Assembly (NCBI RefSeq): GCF_030704305.1
Contig: NZ_CP131935.1
Location: 558,001 to 622,000, forward strand
Direction of reading: 5' to 3'
Origin: Massilia sp. R2A-15
GTDB taxonomy: Bacteria; Pseudomonadota; Gammaproteobacteria; Burkholderiales; Burkholderiaceae_D
Length of the DNA stretch: 64,000 nucleotides
Shown in pieces: positions 1-9,350 of this stretch. A program made the position numbers and the translations under genes. Numbering within the stretch: the first letter of the stretch is position 1; each line of letters begins with the position of its first letter. The notes beneath the pieces were generated by a model. That model was given only the letters and a program-made list of their open reading frames with translations. It searched no databases and was not told where the DNA came from.

Positions 1-1563
1 CTGCGCATCCTGACCATGATGTCGAGCCCGGACGAAATGGAATCGGACCTGAACCGCATCAAGGCGCAGACCGCCAAGTACGACGAAATCGAGAAGAAGC
101 TGTCGGACAAGTTCGCCACCGAAGCGTCGCCGGCGGAAAAGGCGCTGCTGGCCCAGGTCAAGGAACATGAAGCGGTGGCCATGCCGGCCATCGCCAAGGC
201 GCAGGAACTGTGGCTGGCCAACAAGGCCGAGGACGCCACCCGCGTGATGATCAAGGAAATCAAGCCGGCCCAGAAGAAGTGGATGGACGCGCTCGACCAG
301 CTGGCCGCGCTGGAAGACAAGCTCAACACGCAAAGCTCGGTGGACGCCGGCGCCGCCTTCGACAATGCCCGCAACTTCATGCTGCTGATGGGCGTGCTCG
401 CCGCAGGCATGGGCGTGCTGGCCGCCTGGGTGATCACCCGCGGCCTGCTCAAGCAGCTCGGCGGCGAGCCTGGCTACACGGCAAAAATCGCCGGCTCGAT
501 CGCCCACGGCGACCTGTCGATCGCAATCGACACGGCCGAGTCCGACAAGGGCAGCCTGCTGGTCGAGATGAAGGAAATGCGCAACAGCCTGGTGGGCATC
601 GTCGGCCAGGTGCGCGTCGGCACCGAGACCATCGGCACGGCCTCGCGTGAAATCGCGGCCGGCAACATCGACCTGTCGTCGCGCACCGAAATGCAGGCCA
701 GCTCGCTGGAGAAGACCGCGTCGGCCATGGAACTGCTGACCTCGACGGTCAAGCAGAACGCCGACAACGCCCGTGAAGCGAACCACCTGGCCGCGACCGC
801 GTCCGACGTGGCGCGCAAGGGCGGCGACGTGGTTTCGCAAGTGGTTGACACGATGGGTTCGATCAACGCCTCGGCCAACAAGATTGTCGACATCATCGGC
901 GTGATCGATGGCATCGCCTTCCAGACCAACATCCTGGCGCTGAACGCGGCCGTCGAGGCGGCTCGTGCAGGCGAGCAGGGCCGCGGCTTCGCGGTGGTGG
1001 CGTCGGAAGTGCGCAACCTGGCCCAGCGTTCGGCTGCGGCAGCGAAAGAAATCAAGACCCTGATCGGCGATTCGGTCGAGAAGGTCGAGCGCGGCAGCAA
1101 GCTGGTCGGCCAGGCCGGCGTGACGATGGATGAAGTCGTCGCCAGCGTCAAGCGCGTTACCGACATCATGAGCGAGATCGCCAACGCCAGCCAGGAGCAG
1201 AGCGCCGGCATCGAGCAGGTGAACCTGTCGATCATCGAGATGGACAGCATGACCCAGCAGAACGCGGCGCTGGTCGAAGAAGCGGCCGCCGCGGCGCAGA
1301 GTCTGCAGGACCAGGCCAGCGAACTGGCGCACGTGGTCAGCATCTTCAAGCTGGTCGATGGCGAAGTGGCGTATGTGGCGCCGGCCCCGATTGCAGTGGC
1401 AGCGCCCGCCGCCAAGGCTGCCGCCAAGCCGGCGCCGCAGTTGCGCGCCGCCCGCCCGGCGCTGAAGAAGCCGGCAACTGCAGCGCCGGCCGCGCCGGCC
1501 GAGCAGCCGAAGCCGAAAAAAGTCGCGGCGCCGGTCAGCGGCGACGAGTGGGAAGAATTCTGA
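1..1563 (+). CDS. Methyl-accepting chemotaxis protein, 5' end outside the window
   Basis: The reading frame is open from the first base, so the N-terminal membrane segment and the start lie upstream; 520 residues are visible. A four-helix-bundle-type ligand domain is followed by a membrane segment ([19 protein letters not shown], about residue 125), a HAMP region and a long methyl-accepting signalling domain. The signalling hairpin carries the diagnostic stretch around [20 protein letters not shown]. An Ala/Pro/Lys-rich linker leads to a C-terminal tail ending in DEWEEF, which resembles the xWxxF tether bound by CheR in receptors such as Tsr and Tar. It should signal to CheA/CheW at the cell pole; the ligand cannot be told. 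Confidence 0.93.
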   Translation: MRILTMMSSPDEMESDLNRIKAQTAKYDEIEKKLSDKFATEASPAEKALLAQVKEHEAVAMPAIAKAQELWLANKAEDATRVMIKEIKPAQKKWMDALDQLAALEDKLNTQSSVDAGAAFDNARNFMLLMGVLAAGMGVLAAWVITRGLLKQLGGEPGYTAKIAGSIAHGDLSIAIDTAESDKGSLLVEMKEMRNSLVGIVGQVRVGTETIGTASREIAAGNIDLSSRTEMQASSLEKTASAMELLTSTVKQNADNAREANHLAATASDVARKGGDVVSQVVDTMGSINASANKIVDIIGVIDGIAFQTNILALNAAVEAARAGEQGRGFAVVASEVRNLAQRSAAAAKEIKTLIGDSVEKVERGSKLVGQAGVTMDEVVASVKRVTDIMSEIANASQEQSAGIEQVNLSIIEMDSMTQQNAALVEEAAAAAQSLQDQASELAHVVSIFKLVDGEVAYVAPAPIAVAAPAAKAAAKPAPQLRAARPALKKPATAAPAAPAEQPKPKKVAAPVSGDEWEEF

Positions 1564-1619
1564 GTCAGCAGTCGAAGTGGCTTTACAAGTTTTGTTAAAC
1601 ACGAAGTGGAAATGGAATC

Positions 1620-1958
1620 ATGAATAAGCGCATCAGTATCATCGCCGCCCTGCTGTTGAGCGGTTTTGCCAGCACCACCCTTGCAGCCGAAGTGCCGGCA
1701 TCGTTCGACGCCAAGAACTGCAAGGCCGAGTATCCGAAGGCCTCGTTGATGAATGAAGAGCAGGGCGAAGTTGGCCTGGCGTTCCTGGTGTCCCCGGACG
1801 GCCACGTGCTCGATTCGAAAATCGAAAAGAGCAGCGGCTTCAAGAACCTCGACAAAGCCGCGCTGAAGGGCATTTCGGCATGCAAGTTCAAGCCGGGCAC
1901 CAAGGACGGCGCCCCGGCGCAGACCTGGGCCAAGGTGGACTACGTCTGGAAGCTGTAA
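1620..1958 (+). CDS. Secreted TonB C-terminal domain-like protein, copy 1
   Basis: A 112-aa protein with a cleavable signal peptide (about residues 1-21, ending in TLAAE) followed by one small domain resembling the TonB C-terminal fold: two cysteines, a central GLAFLVSPDGHVLDSKIEKSSG strand pair and the ending WAKVDYVWKL. It lacks the N-terminal anchor and Pro-rich spacer of true TonB, so it is probably a free periplasmic protein and not an energy transducer. It is the first of two tandem paralogues; the second begins 44 bases downstream. The function is unknown. Confidence 0.8.
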   Translation: MNKRISIIAALLLSGFASTTLAAEVPASFDAKNCKAEYPKASLMNEEQGEVGLAFLVSPDGHVLDSKIEKSSGFKNLDKAALKGISACKFKPGTKDGAPAQTWAKVDYVWKL

Positions 1959-2002
1959 TCGGGCGGTAATCGTTTAGCGATTTCAATGATTGGGAAAATG
2001 GT

Positions 2003-2353
2003 ATGTCTACAAATTCGCGTTATCTGAGTGTGTTCGCAGCCTTGTTGCTGTCCACCGTGACCGTCGCCGTGTCGGCCGCTGAAGTTGCGGCAAGCTTCGA
2101 TCCAAAGACCTGCAAGGCGGATTATCCGAAGGCGTCCCTGATGAACGAAGAGCAGGGCACGACGTCGATGTCGTTCCTGGTCGCGCCGGACGGTTCGGTG
2201 GTCGATTCCAAGCTGGAAAAGACCAGCGGCTTCAAGAACCTCGACAAGGCGGCGATCAAGTCGCTGTCGGCCTGCAAGTTCAAGCCGGGCACCAAGGACG
2301 GCGCGCCGGCCCAGACCTGGACCAAGGTCGATTACGCCTGGAAGCTCGACTAA
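2003..2353 (+). CDS. Secreted TonB C-terminal domain-like protein, copy 2
   Basis: A 116-aa paralogue of the preceding gene, clearly a tandem duplication: the stretches KASLMNEEQG, SGFKNLDKAA and CKFKPGTKDGAPAQTW are shared almost exactly. It has its own signal peptide (about residues 1-24, ending VSAAE) and the same two cysteines. Divergence is concentrated in the signal peptide and the middle of the domain. The two genes are probably cotranscribed. Nothing in the sequence shows a partner; a standalone periplasmic role is inferred. Confidence 0.8.
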   Translation: MSTNSRYLSVFAALLLSTVTVAVSAAEVAASFDPKTCKADYPKASLMNEEQGTTSMSFLVAPDGSVVDSKLEKTSGFKNLDKAAIKSLSACKFKPGTKDGAPAQTWTKVDYAWKLD

Positions 2354-2571
2354 GCAGTAGACTGCCGCCGATCGTTGCATTTGGCAGTATCGGGGTCCGG
2401 TCTTGGGGACCTGGAAGGAGTCGAGCCTTGCAAGGCTCGACCGTTCCGCAGGAGCGAAGCTTCGCTTCACTAAACCCCTGCTGCACCCCCATCTTCTTTT
2501 TACCCTTGCGGTCAGCAGGGGATAAGCAATATTCCATTTACACCGAATGCGTCTGTCCGTATATTCCGGGC

Positions 2572-3786
2572 ATGAAAAACGCATTGCTGATCGCCGCCGC
2601 CTGCCTGCTCGCGCTGTTTTCGACGATCGGTGCCTCGCTGCCGTATCCGATCCTGCCGCCGCTGTTCGCGTCCGGCGTATCGAACAACCTCAACCATTTC
2701 CTCGGCCTGCCGCCCAAGCTGCTGTTCGGCATCGCGCTGACCATCAATCCGCTCGGCCTGATGATCGGCTCGGCCTTGCTCGGCCCGCTGTCGGACCGCT
2801 TCGGCCGCCGCCCCGTGCTGCTGGCGACCGCGCTGGGCGCCGCGGCCGGGCACGCGCTGACGGCGCTGGCGCTGATCGTCGAATCGTATCCGCTGTTCAT
2901 CTTCGCGCGCTTTTTCACCGGCCTGCTGGAGGGCAACGGCTCGGTCGCGCGGGCGATGCTGGCCGACCGCCTCGATGGCCACCTGCGCCTGCGCGCCTTC
3001 TCGTGGTTCAACGGCGCCTTCTACATGGGCTGGCTGGCCGGACCGTTGCTGGCCGGCCTCACGCTGCGCTGGGGCATCACGACGCCGTTCTGGGTGGCGG
3101 TCGGCGCGCTGGTGCTGATGGCCGCGCTGGTGGCGGCGGTGCTGCCGCGCGAGGCGGCGTCGGGCGCGACGACCTCCTGGTGGCACGTGGCGCGCAAGAA
3201 TCACTCGCTGAACCTGCTGCGTTATGCGGAATTGCGCATACTTTTCGTGGTGCAACTGGCCTACACCTGCGGCGTGACGGCGTTCTACGAATACTATCCG
3301 CTGTGGCTGGTGGAAACCGCGCACTACGGCGCGCAGGGCATCGCCTGGATCACCGCCGTCCTGTGCGGCCTGATGACCTTCACCTCGCTGGTGTTCGCCG
3401 GCCGCCGCAGCGCGCTGGCGCCGCTGCGGCGCGCGGCGTGGAATGCGTTTGGCGTGGCCGCCGCGGTGGCGCTGGTGGCGGCCGGCAACACCGCGATCGG
3501 GCTGGCTGCGATCGTCCTGTTCGGCATTCCGAACGCGTTCTACAACGCCATCATGCCGGGCTGGTGCTCGGAGCGTTTCGGCGCCTACGGCCAGGGCGCG
3601 GTGATGGGCCTGCTGTCGACGATCTTCTGCCTCGCCAACATCATGATGGCGCTGGCCGGCTCGGTGCTGACGCTGGTCGATACGCGGCTGGTGCTGCTGC
3701 TCGGCGCCATGCTGTCGGCCTGGGCGGGCTGGCGCCTGCTGGCGTGGCGGGTGTCGGTCGCCGCGCCGGCTCCCATGGCGAATTAG
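2572..3786 (+). CDS. MFS transporter
   Basis: A 404-aa integral membrane protein with about 12 hydrophobic helices. The segment GPLSDRFGRRPVLLATALG is the classical MFS loop 2-3 motif. The reading frame is open further upstream, but the start at MKNALLIAAACLL gives a normal first helix, whereas the upstream extension is hydrophilic and lies over a degenerate repeat at about 2390-2420. It probably exports or imports a small solute by proton coupling. The substrate is not evident and the neighbours (TonB-like proteins before, DUF3422 after) do not suggest one. Confidence 0.85.
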   Translation: MKNALLIAAACLLALFSTIGASLPYPILPPLFASGVSNNLNHFLGLPPKLLFGIALTINPLGLMIGSALLGPLSDRFGRRPVLLATALGAAAGHALTALALIVESYPLFIFARFFTGLLEGNGSVARAMLADRLDGHLRLRAFSWFNGAFYMGWLAGPLLAGLTLRWGITTPFWVAVGALVLMAALVAAVLPREAASGATTSWWHVARKNHSLNLLRYAELRILFVVQLAYTCGVTAFYEYYPLWLVETAHYGAQGIAWITAVLCGLMTFTSLVFAGRRSALAPLRRAAWNAFGVAAAVALVAAGNTAIGLAAIVLFGIPNAFYNAIMPGWCSERFGAYGQGAVMGLLSTIFCLANIMMALAGSVLTLVDTRLVLLLGAMLSAWAGWRLLAWRVSVAAPAPMAN

Positions 3787-3851
3787 GCGGCCGCGTTCAC
3801 GAAGTCGGGGGCGGTGATACTATTGTTGGAAAGATACTTCCGGCCCCTACC

Positions 3852-5165
3852 ATGCCTCTCGTCCATTCCCGCCTGAACCACGCGCTGCGCGTGCCGCTCG
3901 CCGCCGAAATCCATTCGCGTCCATTCCTAAAGCTCGAAGCGCCCGAGACGATCACCCACCTGGCCGTGTACCGCGCCGAAGCCGGTCCGCCCAACGGCAA
4001 TGCGTTGTCCCAGCATGCCACGCTGGCGGCGCTGTGCGGCCACTTCGGCGTCGCCGCGCCGGTGTCCGGGGCGTCCTACTTCTATCACGACTTCGGGCGC
4101 TTTCGCCTGAAGTGGGAGTGCCACACCGAGTTTGCCACCTACACGTTCGCCGAACCGTCACGCGAGCGCGCCACGCTGGCCGAACGGTTCGCCAACATGC
4201 CCGTGGTGCATTTGCCGGAGCAATGGCTGGAAAGCCTGGCGGGCCGGCTGATGGTGGCCGCGCACGTGGTGCTCGAGCGCGGGGAGGGCAGCAACGGCGA
4301 CCTGCAGCGCGCGTTCGAAGGCAACGTGGTGGTGGGCGCGTCGGTGATGCAGGGCGCGCAGCTGTGGACCGACTTCGCGATCCAGTCCGACGGATTCTCG
4401 CGCGTCGTGATCCGCGATGTCGGCATGCGCGCGCAGCAGGCGGGGCGGCTGGTGCAGCGCGTGCTGGAGATCGACACCTACCGGATGATGGCGCTGCTCG
4501 GCCTGCCATCGGCGCGCGAAGCGGGCATGGTGCTCAACGCCATCGAGGCCGAACTGGCGGCGCTGGCCGGCGCGATGGTGGCCACCGACGCGGACCAGCA
4601 GGGCGCCGGATCGGACCAGGCGCTGCTCGACCAGATCACCCGGCTGGCGGCGCGGCTGGAGAAGCTATCGCTCGACAACAGCTACCGCTTCTCGGCGTCG
4701 AAAGCGTACTTCGGGCTGGTGAAGGCGCGCATCGAAGAGCTGCGCGAGGTGCGCATCGAGGGCGTGCCGACAGTGGAGGAGTTCATGGACCGGCGCCTGA
4801 CGCCGGCGATGAATACCTGCGAGGCGACCGCCGCGCGCCAGGATGCGCTGGGCCGGCGCATCGCCAACACCAACGACCTGCTGCGCACGCGGGTGGGCAT
4901 CGTCCAGGAAATGCAGAACCGCCAGATCCTGCAGTCGATGAACGCGCGCGCGGCGCAGCAGCTGCGGCTGCAGCAGGCGGTCGAAGGCTTGTCGGTCGCG
5001 GCGATTTCGTATTACGTGATCGGCCTGCTCGGCTATCTGGGCAAGGGCGCCAAGGGGCTCGGCATGAACGTGAATCCCGATGTGATGGTTGGCGTGCTGG
5101 TGCCGGTGGTGGCGGCCGGCGTGTGGCTGGGCTTGCGGCATATGCATCGGAGGATGCACGGGTAG
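3852..5165 (+). CDS. DUF3422 family membrane-associated protein
   Basis: A 437-aa protein matching what I know of DUF3422: an N-terminal segment rich in conserved residues (EIHSRPFLKLEAP, FYHDFGRFRLKWECHTEFATY), a long helical middle with coiled-coil character (about residues 230-380), and two hydrophobic C-terminal segments (AAISYYVIGLLGYL and VGVLVPVVAAGVWLGL). The frame is open far upstream, but similarity to the family begins at MPLVHSRLNHALRVP. The biochemical role of DUF3422 is not known. It lies 65 bases after the MFS gene and could share its transcript. Confidence 0.85.
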   Translation: MPLVHSRLNHALRVPLAAEIHSRPFLKLEAPETITHLAVYRAEAGPPNGNALSQHATLAALCGHFGVAAPVSGASYFYHDFGRFRLKWECHTEFATYTFAEPSRERATLAERFANMPVVHLPEQWLESLAGRLMVAAHVVLERGEGSNGDLQRAFEGNVVVGASVMQGAQLWTDFAIQSDGFSRVVIRDVGMRAQQAGRLVQRVLEIDTYRMMALLGLPSAREAGMVLNAIEAELAALAGAMVATDADQQGAGSDQALLDQITRLAARLEKLSLDNSYRFSASKAYFGLVKARIEELREVRIEGVPTVEEFMDRRLTPAMNTCEATAARQDALGRRIANTNDLLRTRVGIVQEMQNRQILQSMNARAAQQLRLQQAVEGLSVAAISYYVIGLLGYLGKGAKGLGMNVNPDVMVGVLVPVVAAGVWLGLRHMHRRMHG

Positions 5166-5338
5166 ACCGTCGGCGCCGAAGAAAGTGCCGGTTGCGGTAT
5201 TGACCATGGCCAGCGGACGATGTGCCAGGGCGGCCTACGATGAGGGATGCTCGCTCCAGTTCGGGAAGGTCGCCGATGCAATCACGAGACAACAGAGTAC
5301 ACTGGACTGGTGGCGGCGAGCCACCGGGAGGTGACCCA

Positions 5339-5548
5339 ATGGAAACTCGAATCGCGGCAGTGGAGGCCAAGGTCGATGGCCTTGCCGATCGGATGGGAGT
5401 ACTTGAACGCGACGTCGCGATCATCAAGTCGAACTACGCAACCAAGGCCGACGTAGCCGAGGCCAAGAACAGCGTGATCATGTGGGTGGTCAGCGCCATT
5501 TTGCTGGCGCAACTGTTACCCGCATTGTTGAAGAAATTCGGCATGTAA
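5339..5548 (+). CDS. Small coiled-coil/membrane-tail protein
   Basis: A 69-aa protein with a heptad-like N-terminal helix (METRIAAVEAKVDGLADRM, then VLERDVAIIKSNYATK) and a C-terminal membrane helix (VIMWVVSAILLAQLLPALL). The start is chosen because the strong Shine-Dalgarno sequence GGGAGGTGA lies six bases before this ATG. Layout and size resemble XhlA-like or DUF1640-like small anchored coiled-coil proteins. No phage genes surround it, so a lysis role is not supported. Confidence 0.7.
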   Translation: METRIAAVEAKVDGLADRMGVLERDVAIIKSNYATKADVAEAKNSVIMWVVSAILLAQLLPALLKKFGM

Positions 5549-5590
5549 GCGTCAGGGAAAACGCGATCCATTTCTGGACAACGCAGTTTT

Positions 5591-6271
5591 TTATTGGAGA
5601 CCGCTGTAATCCGCCGCCATCTGGGCCACATTTCTTACGCTAAGCTTTTCCTGCAAGTGCGCGCGATGTACTTCGATGGTGCGGGGCGACAGTGCCAGCA
5701 GCTGGGCTATTTCCCGATTCGCGAATCCATCCATCAGGTAGCGAAAGACTTCCCGCTCCCTGCCTGTCAAAGACTTGAACCGAATTTGTCGTTGACGGGC
5801 CCCCGCAAGGGATGACGCCTGCGAGTGCCGGGACGCCTGAATGCCCTGCAGTGCCCCGACGAGTCGCTGATCGCCGAAGGATTTATCGAGCACGTCGAAA
5901 GCGCCCGCTCTGAAGCACCTTCTGAAGAACTCGATCGAGCCGTTGGCGCAGACGGGAATCACCATCGCTTGGCTTAGCTGCAATATCAGTTCCTCGACGA
6001 TGCCGGCGCCTTTTTCCAGTTCGGCCGCCACGTCGACGATAACGATCCCGGGGCTTCCATCAGCAGGAAATTCCAATAGCTTGCGCAGCCTGGACACCGG
6101 GCGCACGCGGAAACCCAGCATGTGGAGCAAAAGCTGAAAGCGGTGATCCAGCGCCTTCGTGTAGAGCAAGTCGATCACTGGCCGTGCGTCGAGCGCTTTC
6201 GCGGCGGCGCGGACAGGTGGCGCAAGACAGGGCGGGCAGGTGGCTTTAAGAAGCTGCATGTGTCGGACCAT
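5591..6271 (-). CDS. LuxR/FixJ-type response regulator with degenerate receiver
   Basis: About 226 aa. The C-terminus is a clear LuxR helix-turn-helix (LTGREREVFRYLMDGFANRE followed by SPRTIEVHRAHLQEKL). The N-terminus has receiver-like organisation: a possible phospho-acceptor Asp in IVIVD and the final Lys in DVLDKSF are present. The usual pair of acidic residues at the first strand is reduced to one Asp, and the conserved Thr/Ser position appears to be Cys (VIPVCANGS). The start is uncertain (MVRHMQLL or MQLL), with no clear ribosome-binding site at either. It follows ttdB by 47 bases on the same strand, suggesting it is the last gene of the tartrate operon. Confidence 0.75.
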   Translation of the reverse strand: MVRHMQLLKATCPPCLAPPVRAAAKALDARPVIDLLYTKALDHRFQLLLHMLGFRVRPVSRLRKLLEFPADGSPGIVIVDVAAELEKGAGIVEELILQLSQAMVIPVCANGSIEFFRRCFRAGAFDVLDKSFGDQRLVGALQGIQASRHSQASSLAGARQRQIRFKSLTGREREVFRYLMDGFANREIAQLLALSPRTIEVHRAHLQEKLSVRNVAQMAADYSGLQ

Positions 6272-6318
6272 TCGGGACGAGGAGCCGGCGCAAGGTGTCC
6301 GGCTCCCGGGCGACTCGG

Positions 6319-6927
6319 CTACTTGATGAAGCTGAGCTGCTTGCTGATCCGCTCGAGGACCGGCTTTTTCTTTTCGTTGAAGCCAACCTTGTTCTGCGCA
6401 ATCAGGTTGTTGCCCTTGGTGTCGATCGAGATGATCAGGGGGCCGAATTCCCTGACGCGGTTCACCCACAGTGTTTCGGGCATGCCCAGATCCTGCCAGT
6501 GCGCGTCTTCAATCTCTTCGACCTGGGTCGCCGCCAGCACCGCGCAGCCGCCCGGGAAGATCGCGTGCACCGCGACGTTTTCCTCGCAGCCAGCGACCGT
6601 TTCAGGCCCCATGCCGCCCTTGCCGACGATCAGCTTGACACCGGTCTGCTTGATGAATTCGCGCTCGAATTTTTCCATCCGCATGCTGGTGGTCGGACCG
6701 ATCGACACCATCTCGAAGTTGCCGTCGTCCTTCTTTCGCACGATCGGGCCGGCGTGGAAGATGGCGCCGCCTTCAAGATTGACCGGCAGTTCGCGGCCCT
6801 GTTCGATCAGGCGGCGATGCGCCACATCGCGACAGGTCACCAGCCGGCCGGTGAGATAAACGACGTCGCCGACGTTGAGGCCTTTGAGGTCTTCGTCCCT
6901 GATGGGCGTAGTCAGAATTTTTTTCAC
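6319..6927 (-). CDS. ttdB: L(+)-tartrate dehydratase, beta subunit
   Basis: A 202-aa beta subunit of the class I fumarase-type iron-sulfur dehydratase that converts L-tartrate to oxaloacetate. It follows E. coli TtdB closely as I remember it: [57 protein letters not shown], and the long stretch from [21 protein letters not shown]. The start codon is GTG and overlaps the ttdA stop by four bases (GTGA), which implies translational coupling and fits an obligate alpha/beta complex. Distinguishing tartrate from fumarate as substrate rests on this similarity plus the transporter and LysR neighbours. Confidence 0.88.
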   Translation of the reverse strand: MKKILTTPIRDEDLKGLNVGDVVYLTGRLVTCRDVAHRRLIEQGRELPVNLEGGAIFHAGPIVRKKDDGNFEMVSIGPTTSMRMEKFEREFIKQTGVKLIVGKGGMGPETVAGCEENVAVHAIFPGGCAVLAATQVEEIEDAHWQDLGMPETLWVNRVREFGPLIISIDTKGNNLIAQNKVGFNEKKKPVLERISKQLSFIK

Positions 6928-7847
6928 AGCACCACTCCTTCGTGCGACAAGATTTCGTAGGACAGATCAGCGTTGATCCGGATTTTGCCGCGACGATGCG
7001 CCCAGCAACCGGTATTGACGGCAACGCCGATGGTCGATGGATGACGTGCGGACGATTCGATGTTCACGCCCATCACGCTGTTGTTTCCGGTCAGGCCTTG
7101 CGGGCCGATGCCGATTTCGTTGAGGCCTTGCTCGAGCAGGTCTTCCATCAGCGCCGCCTTGGCGTTGGGGCTCCTGGAATCGACCGGACGCAGGATCGCC
7201 AGCTTCGACAGCCGCGCCGCGGTCTCGACCGAGGTCGACACGCCGACCCCGACCAGCAACGGCGGGCAGGCGTTCACGCCCCGCTCGGTGATGACATCCA
7301 TCACGAACTCGGCGACACCTTCGTATCCCTGCCCCGGCATCAGCACCTTGGCCGCGCCGGGGAGGGTGCAACCGCCGCCCGCCATGTAGACGTCGATCAC
7401 GCAGCTGTCCGACGCGGACGTGATGCGCCAGTCCAGCCAGGGAATCTGGGTGCCGGTATTGGTGCCCGTGTTCTTCTCGTCGAAGGTTTCCACCGCGTTG
7501 TGGCGCAATGGGCCCATTTCGGTCGCGCCGATGGTGGCGCCGGTCAGGATTTCTTCCAATTCGGCCAGCAGCGGAAAGTTGGCGCCCGCTTCGATGAAAT
7601 ACTGAATGACCCCTGTGTCCTGGCAGCTCGGACGATTCAGCCGGTCCGCCGCTTCCTGGTTGCCATGCATCGAGTCGTAAATCGACTTGGCCAGAGGGTT
7701 GGTCTCCATGGTGCGCAATTCCGCCAGCTTGATTGTCACGTCTTTGGGCAATCGCTTGCCGATGTAGGACGTAAATTTCGCCATGGTGTCCGTCAGGGAC
7801 TGGACTGCGGCGTCCTTGTCCATTGTTGGTGTTGCGAGGTCGTTCAT
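6924..7847 (-). CDS. ttdA: L(+)-tartrate dehydratase, alpha subunit
   Basis: A 307-aa catalytic subunit carrying the [4Fe-4S] cluster. Cluster-type cysteines are visible in [21 protein letters not shown] and [10 protein letters not shown]. The segments [13 protein letters not shown], [25 protein letters not shown] and [16 protein letters not shown] agree with E. coli TtdA. GGAG lies eight bases before the ATG. It is the second gene of a probable operon (transporter, ttdA, ttdB, luxR-type), 48 bases after the MFS gene. Fumarate or another hydroxy-diacid as substrate cannot be excluded from sequence alone. Confidence 0.88.
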   Translation of the reverse strand: MNDLATPTMDKDAAVQSLTDTMAKFTSYIGKRLPKDVTIKLAELRTMETNPLAKSIYDSMHGNQEAADRLNRPSCQDTGVIQYFIEAGANFPLLAELEEILTGATIGATEMGPLRHNAVETFDEKNTGTNTGTQIPWLDWRITSASDSCVIDVYMAGGGCTLPGAAKVLMPGQGYEGVAEFVMDVITERGVNACPPLLVGVGVSTSVETAARLSKLAILRPVDSRSPNAKAALMEDLLEQGLNEIGIGPQGLTGNNSVMGVNIESSARHPSTIGVAVNTGCWAHRRGKIRINADLSYEILSHEGVVL

Positions 7848-7895
7848 GTGTATTCTCCGGTAAATATTAAGAATTCTGTTTCAACAGTTGGATCG

Positions 7896-9194
7896 CTACG
7901 CCGCCAGTGCGGCCCTGGAAACCTTTGCTTTTTGCGAGCGGGCCAACAGCAGCGTGGTGAAGGCGGAGACCACCAGCAAGCCCGCGACAAAATAGAGGCC
8001 GCCGTCAAAGCTGCCGGTCCGATCCTTGATCCAGCCGATCATCGCCGGACCGACAAAGCCGCCGAGGTTGCCGAGCGAATTGATGGCGGCAATGCCCGTT
8101 GCTGCTGCTGCGCCGCTCAGGAAAGTCGTCGGCATGCTCCACAGCGGCGGCTTGGCGCAGCTGATCCCCACGTTGACGATCGTCAGCGCGACGATCAGTC
8201 CGGCGATGCTGTGAGCCCCGGTGGCGAAAGCGAGTCCGGCCGCGGCGGTCAGGCATGCCAGGATGACGTGCCAGGTGCGCTCGCCGGTGCGGTCCGAATG
8301 GCGCGACCACAAGACCATGGCGATCACCGAGACCACCGGCGGAATCGCGTTCAGGTAACCGACCGTCATCGACGAGACGCCAAGCTGTTTGATGATTTGC
8401 GGCGCCCAGATACCCAGGGTGTACAGTCCCGCGGACGTTCCAAAGTAAATCAGCGAGAGCGCCAGCACCTGGGGATTCGCCAATGCCTTCAGGATGCTGT
8501 GGCTCGCTTTGCCATCTTTGGCGGAGGCTTCCGCTTTCATGGTCTTGACCAGCCAGGCCTTCTCATCTTCCTTCAGCCACTTGGCCTGTTCCGGGCGATC
8601 CGTCATATAGAAGAACACGACAACACCCAGAATCACCGCAGGAAAGGCTTCAAGGACGAACATCCACTGCCAGCCGGCCAGGCCCATCACACCGTTCATC
8701 TCGAGCAGGGCTGCCGACAGCGGCGAACCGAGCGCGGTGGAAATGGGCGCCGCGGCCATGAAGAACGCGGTCACGCCAGCCCGGCTGCGGGACGGAAACC
8801 AGTAGCTGAGGTACAGAATGATTCCGGGGAAGAAGCCGGCTTCCGCAACGCCCAGCAGGAAGCGCATGATGTAGAAGCTGGTCGGGCCGGTGACGAAGGC
8901 CATGCCGGCGGAAATGATGCCCCAGGTGATCATCACCCGCGTGATCCAGATGCGCGCGCCGACCTTGTGCAAAATAATATTCGAGGGGACTTCGAAGATG
9001 AAGTATCCCCAGAAGAAGATACCCGCGCCAAAACCCAGTACCGATGCGGTAAATCCCAGCTCGCTTTTCATGGACAAGGCGGCGAAACCGATATTGACCC
9101 TGTCGATGTAGGCGATGAAGTACAGCAGCATGATGAACGGCACGATGCGCCAGGTAATTCTGCGCAAGGTCCGTTTTTCGATCTCCAGTTCCAT
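7896..9194 (-). CDS. MFS transporter, anion:cation symporter type, probable tartrate importer
   Basis: A 432-aa protein with about 12 membrane helices, typical of the ACS family (TtuB, phthalate and glucarate porters). The first helix RIVPFIMLLYFIAYIDRVNI and the following LSMKSELGFTASVLG are family hallmarks. It is the promoter-proximal gene upstream of ttdAB, so import of tartrate or a related dicarboxylate is the natural inference. It is transcribed divergently from a LysR regulator, a usual arrangement for substrate-induced catabolic loci. Confidence 0.85.
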   Translation of the reverse strand: MELEIEKRTLRRITWRIVPFIMLLYFIAYIDRVNIGFAALSMKSELGFTASVLGFGAGIFFWGYFIFEVPSNIILHKVGARIWITRVMITWGIISAGMAFVTGPTSFYIMRFLLGVAEAGFFPGIILYLSYWFPSRSRAGVTAFFMAAAPISTALGSPLSAALLEMNGVMGLAGWQWMFVLEAFPAVILGVVVFFYMTDRPEQAKWLKEDEKAWLVKTMKAEASAKDGKASHSILKALANPQVLALSLIYFGTSAGLYTLGIWAPQIIKQLGVSSMTVGYLNAIPPVVSVIAMVLWSRHSDRTGERTWHVILACLTAAAGLAFATGAHSIAGLIVALTIVNVGISCAKPPLWSMPTTFLSGAAAATGIAAINSLGNLGGFVGPAMIGWIKDRTGSFDGGLYFVAGLLVVSAFTTLLLARSQKAKVSRAALAA

Positions 9195-9306
9195 GTCGTC
9201 TCCCTAGTTATTTGTCGATCAAATCAGGCCCCGTCGGGGTCTGTCGTGAGTCACCGTCTTCCGCGGCTTGCAAGTTAGGGCAAAGATTAAAGGTTTGGCG
9301 GAATAC

Positions 9307-9331
9307 ATGAATCGATATAAACTGAATTCAT
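9307..9331. promoter_or_regulatory. Candidate LysR operator between the tartrate operon and its regulator
   Basis: The 156-base divergent intergenic region contains an interrupted inverted repeat, ATGAAT - 13 bases - ATTCAT, within an AT-rich patch just upstream of the LysR start. LysR proteins usually bind such dyads between divergent promoters. The dyad is seen directly; its role is inferred. Confidence 0.4.
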
Positions 9332-9350
9332 TGTTGCGGAAAACTTACTA

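Noticed and set aside
2547..5203. Long plus-strand frames (872 and 389 aa) overlapping the MFS and DUF3422 genes
   Set aside because: Out-of-frame Arg/Ala/Gly-rich translations typical of GC-rich DNA; only the portion from 3852 matches a known family.
5339..5548. Small coiled-coil/membrane protein as evidence for a prophage
   Set aside because: The XhlA-like shape alone is weak, and no phage structural, lysis or integrase gene is nearby.
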